In this document: piece by piece, positions 34,291-46,211 of the stretch
Layout of the letters: each line of letters starts with the position of its first letter
Numbering within the stretch: the stretch's first letter is position 1
NCBI GenBank assembly: GCA_002633005.1
Contig: NMRA01000413.1
Coordinates: forward strand, 1 to 49,362
Length of the DNA stretch: 49,362 nt
Direction: 5' to 3'
DNA from: Phoronis australis
Taxonomy: Eukaryota; Phoronida; Phoronidae
Position numbers and translations under genes: made by a program
The notes under the pieces: generated by a model
What the model was told of the DNA's origin: nothing
Seen by the model: the letters and a program-made list of their open reading frames with translations, nothing else
Databases searched by the model: none

Positions 34291-34830
34291 TTTTGAAGCG
34301 CTGCGTTACTTTGAAGTGTAAAATCACGGCTAAATACAAACGTAGCAGTGCCACTGGTGGTCTAGAAGACCCGTGCAAAATTTTTTTTGATAAATTGAAG
34401 ATGTTACTGTAACCGAGTTTTAGGACTGTAGGTACATCATTGTTCGCATATACGCGTTCATAGACTGGGCGCTTATTTCAGCAATATCTGAAAACGCGTG
34501 AGGGGCCTTATAGGGGGCATGGGCTGTTATTAAGGGTAATATGGTAATTCTTTTTGAAGCACTGCAGAAGTTTGAAGTGTATATACACGGCTAACTTGAA
34601 ATACCGACACAGCAGCGAAGCTTGCGGTAAAGAAATTTGGCGCACACTATGATTTTTTTTCAAGACTGTCGGATATTATTGATAAATTGAAGATGGTACT
34701 GCAGAATTTAAGAAATCTGTGTAAGGCACACGTCAATGGGCTGGGCGCTTATTTTAACGAAATCTGAAAACACTTATTGGGGCAATCCCGGGCGCTCATT
34801 AGGGCAAATACGGTAGTTGTGAATTTTTGT
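34291..34830. repeat. Two-copy tandem repeat, period about 261 bp
   Basis: Both units start TTTTGAAGC(G/A)CTGC and share TTTGAAGTGTA, CACGGCTAA, TTGATAAATTGAAGATG, CTGGGCGCTTATTT and ATCTGAAAACnC. The second unit's continuation (34795-34868) recurs inverted at about 45260-45340. Non-coding. Confidence 0.7.
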
Positions 34831-36742
34831 CCACCAAATCTGAGTTGCTTTCTTGGTCTCATTTATACTTTAGACCATGCCATTATGAAAAGACCTCTAT
34901 TGCAGGGATAAAAGTTAACATTGTCCATGGCCCTGTTGCCTCTATCTTTTGTTCAGAGTCCTTCTAGTCAACAGAGCAGTGTTAGGACTGGGATATAATC
35001 TGTCCTATTATTAAGTAGGTCAGGTATCCATTGTCAGCTATGGCAGCTGTTATACCAATTATCTACAATATTTCCAAACAGATAACCAAAGACATTTATT
35101 GAATGAATTGTTCCCACAGTGGTTAAGGCCTTAGTTATGTTTGGGCAAAGAGCAAACAAAAGGCCTGGTTGTGTGTTCTTGTAAATTATACAGTGGGACA
35201 ATTAAATTCCAGGATTTAACTGGAGTTAAATGTGACCAGGTGATTTTTTTAGTTTCAGTTGCATAACCAAAGCGAACGGTGCAAAAAGTGATGGTGTGTG
35301 CGTGTGCGCCCATGTGTGAAGGCATTAATTTGTACAATTTGGTAATTAGGGCTAGCTAGGCTTCTGAGGAGGGGGAAAGTGCAAACATTATTTGAAGATA
35401 GAAAACCTATTTTGGAAATTCATTGTTTTGTCATAAATTCAATACCGCTCAGTTTAAAGTGCATTGAACTCACACAACCTGAATCACAAATATGTGGGCT
35501 TATTTTTGGCTCACGAGTGGTTATGTACATACAATATGCTGTGGGAGATCTTGGATGTAGGAGAAATAGGGTGAAACCACACATATCTGAAGGCAAAGGT
35601 CCACGTGAATTCCAAGCGGTCTCTGAAGGGGGCCCATGCAATCATAAAGGAATAGGAGTGTAATGCCCAAAAGCTGGCGGCGCCTTTTAGTTGCCCATGG
35701 GGTGTGTCCACGGGGGCCTTCGCCACCCCTTTATCCACCTATGGTACGTGTGATACCGTAGCTGTTTTTCATCTTGAATTATTACAAGTTCCATTACTCG
35801 GCGAACATGCCTGGTGATCACGCGCGCCAAAATAGTCGGCAACAAATGCTGTCAGCGTAGCGCATTGGTGCTGTAAAGTATCATATCGAGACTACGCCCC
35901 ACTTTCCGTCACGGTGCGTAGACGCTACGTCACAGTGAAAAACGGCGGTTGCTGCGGTAAAATGTAAAAAGGTTGTTGGCGTCAACTACGTGTGCATACG
36001 CTCCACTCTACCGTAACTTACAGTGGGTAGGTGCTACATTGAAAGGCAAAAGGGTGGTTACCTACGCCTTGACGTGCGCCTATGCCCCACTACAGCAAAC
36101 CAGAAGAAATTTGGCTAGGAATAAATCAATCGCTATTTTAAGTACTGCCACATTGAACGTTCATGTTGAAAATTGTGTGTACTTTGTTATTGGTTGTGTT
36201 ATGTATTTTATGGCTTGACGTGTAATAATTGCATGCAAGGTGATTTCAATATTGCTTTCGGCTAGGTTTCACTGTTTACCTCACGGGTTGTTCTTTTTAT
36301 GCCTTTTTAAATTGTATCTCGTTCACCTCAGTTTGATCCAGTTAAGGTCTAGTGAAATTCGGTTGACAAAATTTGATGTCTAAGTGTTATAATTTATGAT
36401 AGTTAAACGAATCCCATGTGCAGGCGGTGCATGTGTATATGATTGCTATGCATGTCTGTGCTGAAGCAAAACTTTAAGAATGCAGCAGCAATTCTAGCTA
36501 ACGCAAACAAAATGTTTGGATGACACTTCGTTAAAAGTTTTTCAAATTGAACATGGTGTTGTATTGAACGTAACGCGAATGTGGCGAAAACTTTCACGTC
36601 TTGTCTTCAAAACATGTTGCAATATCCATTATCTTGTGTACGGTTACATCTCACCTTAAACCTTCATGTGTTATTCAAACAATGTGAACTTGTATAGCAG
36701 TCGCATATTAAACTAGGTTAATTTATTTCATCCTGTGCGCAG
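34831..36742. other. No supported gene; block related to FN3-unit repeat
   Basis: About 35990-36095 is, on the other strand, related to the GC-richer block found in all FN3 units (GTAGCACCTAC, CTGTAAGTTACG). Open frames here, such as 35379-35663 and 35973-36218, lack domains, and the second translates that repeat. A first exon of the plus-strand gene below may lie here but was not identified. Confidence 0.4.
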
Positions 36743-36823
36743 ACGATCCCAGTGCAAATGTGAGGACAGCACGACAACATCTTAAGCACCTGAATTCTAG
36801 CCTAAAAACAGCAGCAAACCACC
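36743..36823 (+). CDS. Candidate exon of an unrecognised gene (phase 1-1, 27 codons)
   Basis: The exon follows a pyrimidine-rich acceptor (TTCATCCTGTGCGCAG) and can end before GTAAAA at 36824. Its peptide, SANVRTARQHLKHLNSSLKT, looks like an amphipathic helix. Both ends are phase 1, matching the next exon (39172-39281). The frame also stays open past the donor to 37083, and the donor is weak, so the 3' boundary is unsure. No Met in good context is present, so earlier exons are expected. Confidence 0.4.
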
Positions 36824-38910
36824 GTAAAACTGGTTTGGCTTATGTATGCTCAGCATGGACGTCAGTTAAAAATTGGCCAATTGTTTGGCTATTTTACGAC
36901 CCGCCATCGACTCATTGGCAACCCGCAGTCGGACAAAAATATATGATCTGTGGTGCACGTATACACGAGTTGACTTTGCGAATAGAATTGTTCACTTACT
37001 TATTTTACAACAAAAATTGTTCACACATTATTATGAGCATAATTACGAACAAGACTGATGTAAAAAAATCAGTCAGTTTTTGATATTTTAAACCTTTTGT
37101 ATTCATGCGCTTTCTTGTACCTAACCCTTGATAACATGCGCAAAATAGGAGCGCGAAATTACAAGCAATAAATTACGAGTGAAACTTTTAAGCGTAAAAG
37201 TACTAGCATTTAACCGCTTTAGAACTCACGTGACCTGCAAAGCAATTTCTAAGTGGATATAATGATTATGGTAGTAAAAAACCATGGAAATCTCAGTCAT
37301 ACTTCCAAGTATAATTATGGCCTCACAGATAGATCAAAAGCTTGATTGTAAAAGTTGCCCCTTGTTTTACTCATCCAAGTTGTGTTACAGGCACAGCCAG
37401 GCATCCTTCAAACATAACCTAGCAGGTTAAGCATTTCAACATAAGTAACAGATGGTGGTTATAACAATGAAGTTTATATTACTACGAGCAGAGCCAGCAA
37501 GAAGACATTTCACAAGTTTTGGAAGTCAGGTTAGTGCCAGAGAGCGTTCTTAAGTCGATTGGCCACAATCGGTGGTGTGATTTCCAACTAACGTGTTAAG
37601 TTGAGTTGTTATTGTCAGCCACTAACGAGTCACGCTGTCACATACCGACATGGACTCATTCTGTGTGTGAATTATCTAAACTTCTAACGCGTAATATACT
37701 TCTGGAGGTCCACCAGAGTAAGCCATAACGTTCACATAAGGCTATTACTCTATTATATTTCATATATTTCTGTCTTCTGAGGTTGTGTCAGTGTGATCAA
37801 TGCAAGGCCCAAGGGGGGGGGGACTACCAAGGCAAAGTGTAATCATTTCCCAAGTTGGGTATATTGGCATTGGTTGTGTGTGCTTATATGTCTATGTTCG
37901 TAGTAATTCTTGGAAGCTCCTGATTTTGAAGTCTCATATCACTACAGGTCAATAATTTGCAAGGTTCACTTGCCTCATCCATGCACCCATCCTAAAATAT
38001 ATGGGGGGTGCTCAAAATTTTGGTCAAGTTGACCTTTTACTAAAAAACGGGGTATGTTCAGAGCTGTGTACAGTGCATTCCTGAATTACAGCTTTTTAGT
38101 GGACTCGTGTCTCGTTTCCTCAATTTTTTTTGTTTCTATGAGGCTGACAATTTCATGCATAATTCGGCAAGTGGGGTGGGGGGTGCCCATTCGAGCCTCC
38201 CCTGGGTGCACGCATGTGCCTGCTTCTCAAAATTGAGAATCATCAATGTAACTATTGTATTGCCTATTTTGACTGATTTGCTCAGGTTTGTCGGGAGGAT
38301 CTAGGTTATTGAAAGCAAAAGGACATTCCGATCCCATTACTAGTACCCTATCTGGAATACCCCTCGGCATAGGTCACAATGTACCCAAGTGAACTCTCAC
38401 CAGTCAACATGTTAACTATTGTTACATACAGTGAAACTTGCATAATTTCTATCTAATTGCACCAAATAATTCAATGCAAATAAGGAAAATCTGTGTGATT
38501 TGCTTTTGGATTTTTACCGGGTTGTGGTATACTAGAATGTCGCACTTAAAATTTTCACATTCAATGCGAGTTCTACTGGTTTTATTGAAATCAAACATTT
38601 CAGTTTCATGGTGAAAGTGATAGTTAATCTGGGTACAACTTTACTTAGGAGTTGAGTTGAGTTGAATATGGACTGACTAGAATGATCTCCCCATGTCTGT
38701 AGGGGCATATTCTTTTCCCTCTAGAAATTTGCTTGGAACCTCATTTTAATATCTTTGCAAATGTCAGCCAGTAAAGTGATTGGTAGGACTCGGAGTACAG
38801 GATATAGTATTTTTATGTTTACTGTACTAGTAAATGAGATAATAATTTTATTTTTACTGTACACTATTATGGTTACGTAAGACCTCTCGTGAAGACCATG
38901 CCAGTATCTG

Positions 38911-39073
38911 CAATGGTGGATTCAGAGGACAGCTAAGAGGCCTTGGCCCCGACCCCCTAAAACGTTACAAGATCAATTGGCAGTTGGGGGGCAGGGGGTG
39001 AATGTCTGATAGCAAAACCCTACTCTGCCCTAACCCCCCAACTCAAAATCCTGGATCCGCCCGAACGCCCCTG
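38911..39073. mobile_element. hAT-like MITE
   Basis: It starts CAATGGTGGATTCAGAGG and ends AAATCCTGGATCCGCC...GCCCCTG, with a central CAATTGGCAGTTGGGGGG shared with the copies at 20279 and 33242. Its target duplication is not recognisable. Confidence 0.55.
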
Positions 39074-39171
39074 ATCTTTACATGGATAGCATTCCCTGTA
39101 AATGGGTTATGTCTGAATTCTTAATAAGCTATCACATACTGTTATGCTTGCTAATATCTCATTGTTTTCAG

Positions 39172-39281
39172 GTCTCTATTACGGTAACTTGGCGGAGGGC
39201 TTGGAAGAACTAGACATCCAAACATTTGCATCGAAACAATCACCCAGGGGTGGTATTGGGCTGTCTACATCCACATGGCAG
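39172..39281 (+). CDS. Exon of an unrecognised gene (phase 1 in, phase 0 out)
   Basis: The exon starts after ATTGTTTTCAG and ends at GGCAG|GTAGAG. It is 110 bp, open in one frame: LYYGNLAEGLEELDIQTF then ASKQSPRGGIGLSTSTWQ. The acidic helix followed by a Gly/Ser-rich part looks like a real protein tail. Its phase fits the exon 36743-36823 before it and the terminal exon 40196-40282 after it. An hAT-like MITE sits about 100 bp upstream in the intron. No family was recognised. Confidence 0.5.
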
Positions 39282-40195
39282 GTAGAGCTTCATATGTTTC
39301 ATTGTTGAGTTAAAAATAGTGCTGCTATCAGGGTTTGAATTGGAAACAATATGAAATATGTCCTTGGTTTAGCCAATGGGCTTATAATCTTTAACATGCT
39401 CACTGATTCTTGTAGCCATTTGGTCAAGTCAATTTAAAGCTTCTTGGTTTTGCTATAAGTTTCAAAAAGTACAAGCGAAAGTATACATGTGAGATTAAAC
39501 TTTCAGTTCTAACCCTGGTTGTGCCGGCTAATTGTCCATGAAACATCAGTAAGAAGCTCCACGCTAGCTGGAGACAGCTAGTTAGAATACAACTAGCTCT
39601 GCTCATTATGCAGAGTTGTGCATTTTCTTATCAGATTAACGAATTAAACAATGAAAAGTTCATAAAAATAATGGGAATTGTAGTTTATTGCAGTTGCCAA
39701 CAGTTTCATCATTTGATAAAAATATTAATTAATTTGTCATAGAACTTGAACTAAAAAGTTACAGAACACTATGCCTGGTTAGCCTGAAGTCCAACTTTTA
39801 TTAACATGTTAAGTTTTGTCATATGCACGGTTTGTTCTAGATTGTAATAGCATGATAGATGACCATGTGCATGTTTTGTATTTAAGTTGTATAGAATAAA
39901 ATTGTTTTGAATGTCGCGAATCCTGGATTAAAACTTCATTCAAAACAGTATGTGGAAAACTGACCCACTGCAGTGCATGCTTGAACTAAATTTGCAGACT
40001 AGTCTTGCACTTGAATTCTGGAGAGTGATTGGTTAAATTTTGAGTTTGAAGACTATTTTCTAAGCTCTGTATATAAGTCAGGAAGTTTTACAAATTAGTG
40101 TTGTATAAACAGCACGATAAATATCCAGCAAGTTAGTTGTCTTATACTGATAGCTTTTACTCGTCTGTTATTAAAATTTGTTGTCTTTATTGCAG

Positions 40196-40282
40196 AGTGT
40201 GCCTTCAACAATCGCTGGATATGGAAGGCTACCCAGACAACACAACGTACGCACTTACGAACTGCAGCTCATGAACCTATGA
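40196..40282 (+). CDS. Terminal exon of the same unrecognised gene
   Basis: The exon follows TTGTCTTTATTGCAG and continues in phase 0 from 39281: SVPSTIAGYGRLPRQ, then a short tail ending LQLMNL and TGA at 40280-40282. It has 28 codons plus stop. No clear AATAAA was seen close downstream. Together the three exons give about 91 C-terminal residues. The gene lies head to head with the KRBA2-like gene, with the CRE cluster between them if its start lies in 34.3-36.7 kb. Confidence 0.5.
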   Translation, partial: SVPSTIAGYGRLPRQHNVRTYELQLMNL

Positions 40283-41999
40283 TTTCAGTTATCTGAGCTC
40301 AGAAATGCGCTTTTGTAGTCACAAAACATGGATTATTTGCCTGTGAAGCTAAGCGAGCAGATCCAGCTAAAGAAGATTAAGTGGCTTGTGGTCTACCATA
40401 AGGCCCTTTCACATTGACTTAACTCTTGTCCTAGAGGAGCATCGGCATATACTGCGAAGTTAACTGGACCGTTTATTCTGGCTTCAGTAGTTAATGAACT
40501 TCCAAGTATACAGTAGGTGACGCTGTCGTGATCGAAGGTATTGCAAGGTAGCACTGCACGCTAAGATGTGACAACTTGGGAACATTTGCATGTGTTAATT
40601 GACATAAAACTTATTTTTAAATTGATTGGTGATTATTAGAGCAAGGAATAAGCAACTATTAGCCATCACACTACTATGCAATTGTTAATGATAACAGTGG
40701 CCCCTGGCAATAACATCGATAGGACCGAAGTTGATCGTTTTTACTGCGTGGCAGCGTTGACGCTAAGTAATTAAATCCACCTGATTAGTGTGAATTAACT
40801 GGCGCTGTTAACTTTCTTCCAGGACCAAAGTTTAAGTGTTCATTCTGACATTAACTCCCAAAAACTTCGACGCGTCGATGTTAGTATGAAAGGCCCTATA
40901 GATATGTGTATGGAGTTCAGTAGCTTTAAATTAAAAGAAAAAGGAATATTTTTGTGGTCAAAGGTCTAAGTTTTCTAATTTCCATCTCGTATAACCAGGT
41001 TGTACTTACTTAAGAGTGCAGTACACTTCAGACCAGGCAAAAATCCATGCAGGGGTGATAAACCCTATGTGACGGATTTGGATCATATTATGCATTTTTG
41101 TTTACTTTCTTATGGTAATTACTAAAATGCACTTTAAACAAATTCTATCGCGTTAGGTTGCTTAAAAGTCGGGTACCTCAGTTTTCACTGAAAACCACTA
41201 TCAGAACTTACCCCCAATCACAGTTTTTGTGACATTGTAAGTAATTACAGAAGCTACTAGAAAATGAAATAGCTACTGTTTTGTATAAAGTCATCCATTG
41301 TCTTCCTAAAAATGAAAAATAAAAGTGTTAAGTTGCCCCTTAAATTCCACATTTTGGGGTTTGAAGGGTCATGGGGTCATACAAGCAGAAAATATGAATA
41401 ACATGCCCAGGTTTGAATGAGTCAATCTCAGCTGAAGCCAAATTTTACACTTTGAAACTTAATCGCGGGTTTGTTCTATCTTAGTAGAATGGATATTTGG
41501 CATCAAAACCACCGGCAAACACATGTCTTCATGAGCAATTGTTTGCAGCCACCTCAGCCAAAGTGAGCACTTGTGACAATAGCTACTAGTCATCGAAAGT
41601 GTTGAGTTTTGAGATTTAAAAGTGCTCAAATGGTTGTTAAATTATTGGGCTTATTTCTTAGCAAATAAAATTTGATAAAACTGGGTTTTTTTTACTGTGA
41701 ATTACCATTTCGATGAAGAGCCCTTCAGGTGTCTCTGATATCACTGAAGAAAAAATGGCTGATGAGGTGGTGGAAGTAGTTAATATAGTGTGTTCGTTGG
41801 CATAATCTTTCAAATCGGGTTTATGGAGCGTCAAAGGAATATCGAAACCATGCAGCAAGCAACTAACTGATTGCAGCAAGTCCATAGCAAGCCATCTGAA
41901 ATATGTTAAAGTCATCGACCCAGTCCCGTTCAGTGACAGTGCTGAAGTGAAAGTGGCAGCTGATTCTTGCCAGGGTCAGAGTGGGTGTCTACAACAGTA
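40283..41999. other. No supported gene; second copy of the 30481 repeat
   Basis: 41010-41222 is the second copy of the repeat at 30481-30690. At about 41905-41999 one forward frame reads VKVIDPVPFSDSAEVKVAAD, similar in pattern to VKIVDLSMESDRDQVKV at 42140-42190, so it may be a coding relic tied to the duplication below. Confidence 0.4.
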
Positions 42000-42300
42000 G
42001 TAAGATATGTGCCCACCTTCAACATCAGAAAGGCTCCGGTTAAGCCCAAGGCCAAGCTTGAGTTTGGAATGTAAGTGGAAATACAGTCAACAAAGAATTT
42101 CTGGAAGAACAGAATGACCCCTACCCCCCCCCCCAGTTTGTGAAAATCGTCGATCTCAGCATGGAATCAGATAGAGACCAAGTAAAAGTAAGATATGTGC
42201 CCACCTTCAACATCAGAAAGGCTCTAAGCCCAAGGCCAAGCTTGAGTTTGGAATGTAAGTGGAAATACAGTCAACAAAGAATTTCTGGAAGAACAGAATG
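42000..42300 (+). repeat. Direct duplication with coding-like frame, one copy shifted
   Basis: 42000-42116 and 42188-42300 are near-identical (GTAAGATATGTGCCCACC through GGAAGAACAGAATG). Copy 1 reads RYVPTFNIRKAPVKPKAKLE and then reaches a GTAAGT donor-like site. Copy 2 lacks 4 bp after AAGGCTC, so its frame shifts and reads on to 42325, ending near GGTCAG|GTAAGT. Before each copy a VKxxD...VKV stretch is seen. This looks like a duplicated exon with one damaged copy, but the protein is not recognised and neither copy has matched neighbours. Confidence 0.5.
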
Positions 42301-43374
42301 TATCGATTCTAGTTGGGTCAGGTAAGTTGTTATGCAGCTGCAGGTCATCAATACTCTATACCTGTTGATAACGACTTTATTATATTTGCTTTCTCAACTA
42401 GATTTTGACTGCAGTTGCCATGAAGGGCACAACCCTACATGAAGTAAAGCGACACTCGAGTACTAGAGTAATTTTAGTAACTTCTTCCAGCACTGACTTG
42501 TATTAGTAAAACAGTTCATTTTATCTCAATATTTAGGATTTGTCTAAATACATTCCATTTTATGAATACGCATGTGTAAAAAGTGGAAATTTGGTGTCCA
42601 TTATCAAAAGATTTAATCGAGCCCTTGTCTCCTAGCTGACACCAATTTCTCATCTAATTCACCTGTTGTCACTAATGATTGGTCACATTGCTCTATCTGC
42701 ATAACCAGAGATACATAATTTTCCAAATATGCAGTGCAACCCCATTACAATNTTGAATAACAGATGATCGCGTAACAGCAGCCTCAAGTTGTTTAAGAAC
42801 GAAGACCTGTACTGTTAGTCTGGAAATATCCGTTTATTACCCTCATAGTGGAGGGGCTGAGCAATAGGGTATAGGCACAGGAACTATTTGATGGTTGGAG
42901 GATGGGGAACCAATCTATTCACTTTTCAATTTTATTTCAAACACTAGCCGTAGAAGCCTCGTCGTGAAACTTATAGAGCTAACAACCTGCAGGGGTGCAT
43001 GCAGAATCTGGGAATGAATCGACATTCACAGTTCCTGTTACAGCTGTTCATGGAAGTAAACGAAATCTATTAAACGTAATTTTTCATAATTCTCCGCCTT
43101 TTGTAACAAAGGAAAATCCTGCCGTAGTTTTGAAAACGGTGCAATATCGTGACACGCGAATGTACGCGCCATTTCCAAAAACTTTGCGATATCTCTCGAG
43201 AGTATTTTCTGAAATTGTTTTTTTTGTATTGATATAGTAAAAACTTGTAACGAAATGAAACCACTTCCGATTGTTATGACATGTACGCAACCTACACAGT
43301 TGATTGAAGAACATGGAAATTGTCCCGATAGCTGACGCAACTGCACCCAAAGAGCGCATCTCAATTTTAACAGC
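42301..43374. other. No supported gene
   Basis: Short open frames on both strands (43038-43406 minus, 42995-43237 plus) overlap each other and lack domains. An isolated ambiguous base is at 42752. Confidence 0.35.
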
Positions 43375-45250
43375 AGAATAACTGAAGAACGCCAATTTTC
43401 CAACACTCCGGTAAATAATTTAGTTTACTCAAGGAAGAGTAAAAAAATTTTAATGAGACATCATTAATTTTGGTGGCGACAGGCTTGACACGACAGAAGC
43501 CGGGGGGAGTGATAGTAAGACGACGAAGTGAAGTCACCCAGGACTTTGAGCCGACAAACTGAAGTCACCAAGGCTAGTACGAAACTGGCCACCCTCCTCC
43601 TCAGCCGGTNAGAATAACTGAAGAACGCCAATTTTCCAACACTCCGGTAAATAATTTAGTTTACTCAAGGAAGAGTAAAAAATTTTAATGAGACATCATT
43701 AATTTTGGTGGCGACAGGCTTGACACGACAGAAGCCGGGGGGAGTGATAGTAAGACGACGAAGTGACGTCACCCAGGACTTTGAGCCGACAAACTGAAGT
43801 CACCAAGGCTAGTATGAAACTGGCCACCCTCCTCCTCAGCCGGTGCAATACCTGACACCAACACGGTGCCGAAACGGGCGCAACGAAGTTCTGTAGTGGA
43901 GCGAGGCAGACGGAGTTTGTGCAAACGATGCATTTTATGTAGGATAGTTCACATGTCAAAACTTAATGAATCATTGCTTAATCGACATTTATTGATACCC
44001 GCAATATTATAAAACCAAACAAAATATTGGCTTACATGTAAGTATGAAATTGGCACAACAAATAAAATGCATCCATTGCTTTCTAGTAAGAAAAAAAATG
44101 TTAAAGGAAAGGGGAATGCTCAAAATTGTGAAAGGTCAAGTCATGGGTGTATCACTGGACAACAATCATTTGTCTTTCAAACAAGATATTTTGTACAACA
44201 ATGGGACAACTATCAACAAGCTGATGGATAAGTGATTTTTTTGCAAAATATAATACATGTTTTGTCCCCTTGTGTGGTACTTTGCTCTTCGGCAGCCTTT
44301 AAGACTCTGTGGCCCCCTTCAAGTGGGCTGCCTATATTAAAATTGACGGCCTCGCNTGATAGTAAGCCGACGAAGTGACGTCACCCAGGACTTTGAGCCG
44401 ACAAACTGAAGTCACCAAGGCTAGTACGAAACCGGCCACCCTCCCTCTGCCTCCTCGAAAAAATGACCCGCAAGAAAAAAAGAACACCTCAAATCCAAAT
44501 AGTTAGCCGGTGCAATACCTGACACCAACACGGTGCCGAAACGGGCGCAACGAAGTTCTGTAGTGGAGCGGGGCAGACGGAGTTTGTGCAAACGATGCAT
44601 TTTATATAGGATAGTTCACATGTCAAAACTTAATGAATCTGATTCATTGCTTAATCGACATTTATTGATACCCGCAATATTATAAAACCAAACAAAATAT
44701 TGGCTTACGTGTAAGTATGAAATTGGCACAACAAATAAAATGCATCCATTGCTTTCTAGTAAGAAAAAAAATGTTAAAGGAAAGGGGAATGTTCAAAATT
44801 GTGAAAGGTCAAGTCATGGGGTGTATCACTGGACAACAATCATTTGTCTTTCAAACAAGATATTTTGTACNATTGGCTTACATGTAAGTATGAAATTGGC
44901 ACAACAAATAAAATGCATCCATTGCTTTCTAGTAAGAAAAAAAAATGCTAAAGGAAAGGGGAATGCTCAAAATTGTGAAAGGTCAAGTCATGGGGTGTGT
45001 CACTGGACAACAATCATTTGTCTTTCAAACAAGATATTTTGTACAACAATGAGACAACTATCAACAAGCTGATCGATAAGTGATTTTTTTGCAAAATATA
45101 ATACATGTTTTGTCCCCTTGTGTGGCACTTTGCTCTTCGGCAGCCTTTAAGACTCTGTGTCCCCCTTCAAGTGGGCTGCCTATATTAAAATTGATGGCCT
45201 CGCTCGTCAGGCGAGGTAACTCATATTAATATAGGAAGCCCAGTCTCCAG
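43375..45250. repeat. Repeated stretch broken by three single-N joins
   Basis: 43375-43609 is repeated after the N at 43610 (43611-43845). The stretch from about 43747 to 44355 is repeated after the N at 44356. The stretch from about 44032 or 44699 is repeated again after the N at 44871. Each repeat starts exactly at an N and is nearly identical to sequence before it, so this is best read as about one 1.4-kb locus written several times from unmerged contigs or haplotypes. Degenerate relatives of the palindrome element end it (44296-44355 and 45140-45240: GGCTGCCTATATTAAAATTGA). Confidence 0.7.
44067..44231 (+). CDS. Weak small open frame, shifted in its other copies
   Basis: The ATG at 44067 gives 54 codons (MHPLLSSKKKNVKGKG, later HGCITGQQSFVFQTRYF) and TAA. 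In the copies at about 44733 and 44909 an added G in a G-run shifts the frame after SSHG. An overlapping frame from 44044 gives 63 codons. With both frames open and the copies inconsistent, a real gene is doubtful. Confidence 0.15.
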   Translation: MHPLLSSKKKNVKGKGNAQNCERSSHGCITGQQSFVFQTRYFVQQWDNYQQADG

Positions 45251-45829
45251 CTGCCCTCGGGCGTTTACTAGGGCTAATACGGTGTCTATAAATGAGACCA
45301 AGAAAGCAACTTGGATTTGGTGGACAGAAAGTCGTAACTATATATAGCTGTCTATTAATTTAAAAGCAGCCATTGACAACCCCTCCCATTGTTTGATTAG
45401 GTTAATTTACCTAATTACATGGCGAATCATGGTATCTGCCGTCACCTGAACCTTCATCAAGCTTTTTTGTCTGCACTCTACATACAGGTTGCACTATTTG
45501 TCCCAATTGGCACAAAATTCACCCACAATTTCTATTCCCCTAAGTGCTAGAAGCCTAAGGTCGTTCATCATGATCAGATTCAAGATGGCGGACGTGTTGG
45601 CTATTTTGTTTTCGAAGTCAAATTCACTCCCAAATGCTCACAGAGGTCGCATTTCTATGCGCCCACATACCTATATGTGGGTGCAAATTGCCTTCATTTC
45701 TGTCTGAGCGTCCAGCGTCCGCAGCTGTATCTCCTGAACCCCTCAAAGTATCTTCACCAAATTTGACAGATGGGTTCATATGAAGATGACGACAGAAGAG
45801 GACGAATTTCGGACGGATCTGACAACCAT

Positions 45830-45843
45830 TGTGCCCCCTAGTG
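45830..45843 (-). promoter_or_regulatory. CTCF-consensus match 1
   Basis: CCACTAGGGGGCAC on the minus strand fits CCASYAGRKGGCRS at all 14 positions. Binding in this animal is unproven. Confidence 0.35.
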
Positions 45844-46197
45844 GCTATTATTGTTTTACATTTACCTCTGTATCTTTAAAGGTCGTCTACAGGTTTTTGT
45901 GAAACTTGGCATATAGGCACCTGTTAGTTGGATGCTGCTATATTCCTGTTTTCGGAAGGAGTCAAGGTATTTTGCGCCACCTAATAACCATTTTCACTGT
46001 TTTTTTGGCATCCGCCTCTATCAACCAAACCGCTCTTTAAGATGATTGTAAAAATTGGCATGCATGTATTTTCTTACTATGAAGTGAAAGCCTGACGATG
46101 ATTTTCTGATTAATCTGGCTACTGTGGCACCTCCTAGTGGCAGTTTATTGGTGACATGATGCTATCTCCCTATTTTCCGATTTATTTGAGACATTTT

Positions 46198-46211
46198 GCG
46201 CCACCTAGTGG
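46198..46211 (-). promoter_or_regulatory. CTCF-consensus match 2
   Basis: CCACTAGGTGGCGC on the minus strand fits the consensus at all 14 positions. It lies 71 bp after a degraded copy at 46127-46140. Confidence 0.35.

Noticed and set aside
35973-36218. An 81-codon plus-strand gene
   Set aside because: Most of its 5' half translates, in reverse, a repeat block also found in the FN3 units; there is no domain.
43765-43776. Second CRE (TGACGTCA) near 43765, and another at 20903 and 21115
   Set aside because: They lie in repeated, gene-free sequence with no nearby exon, so a regulatory role is not supported.
44740-45072. A 110-codon open frame with an internally repeated peptide
   Set aside because: It spans the N at 44871, and the repeat is explained by duplicated contig ends.
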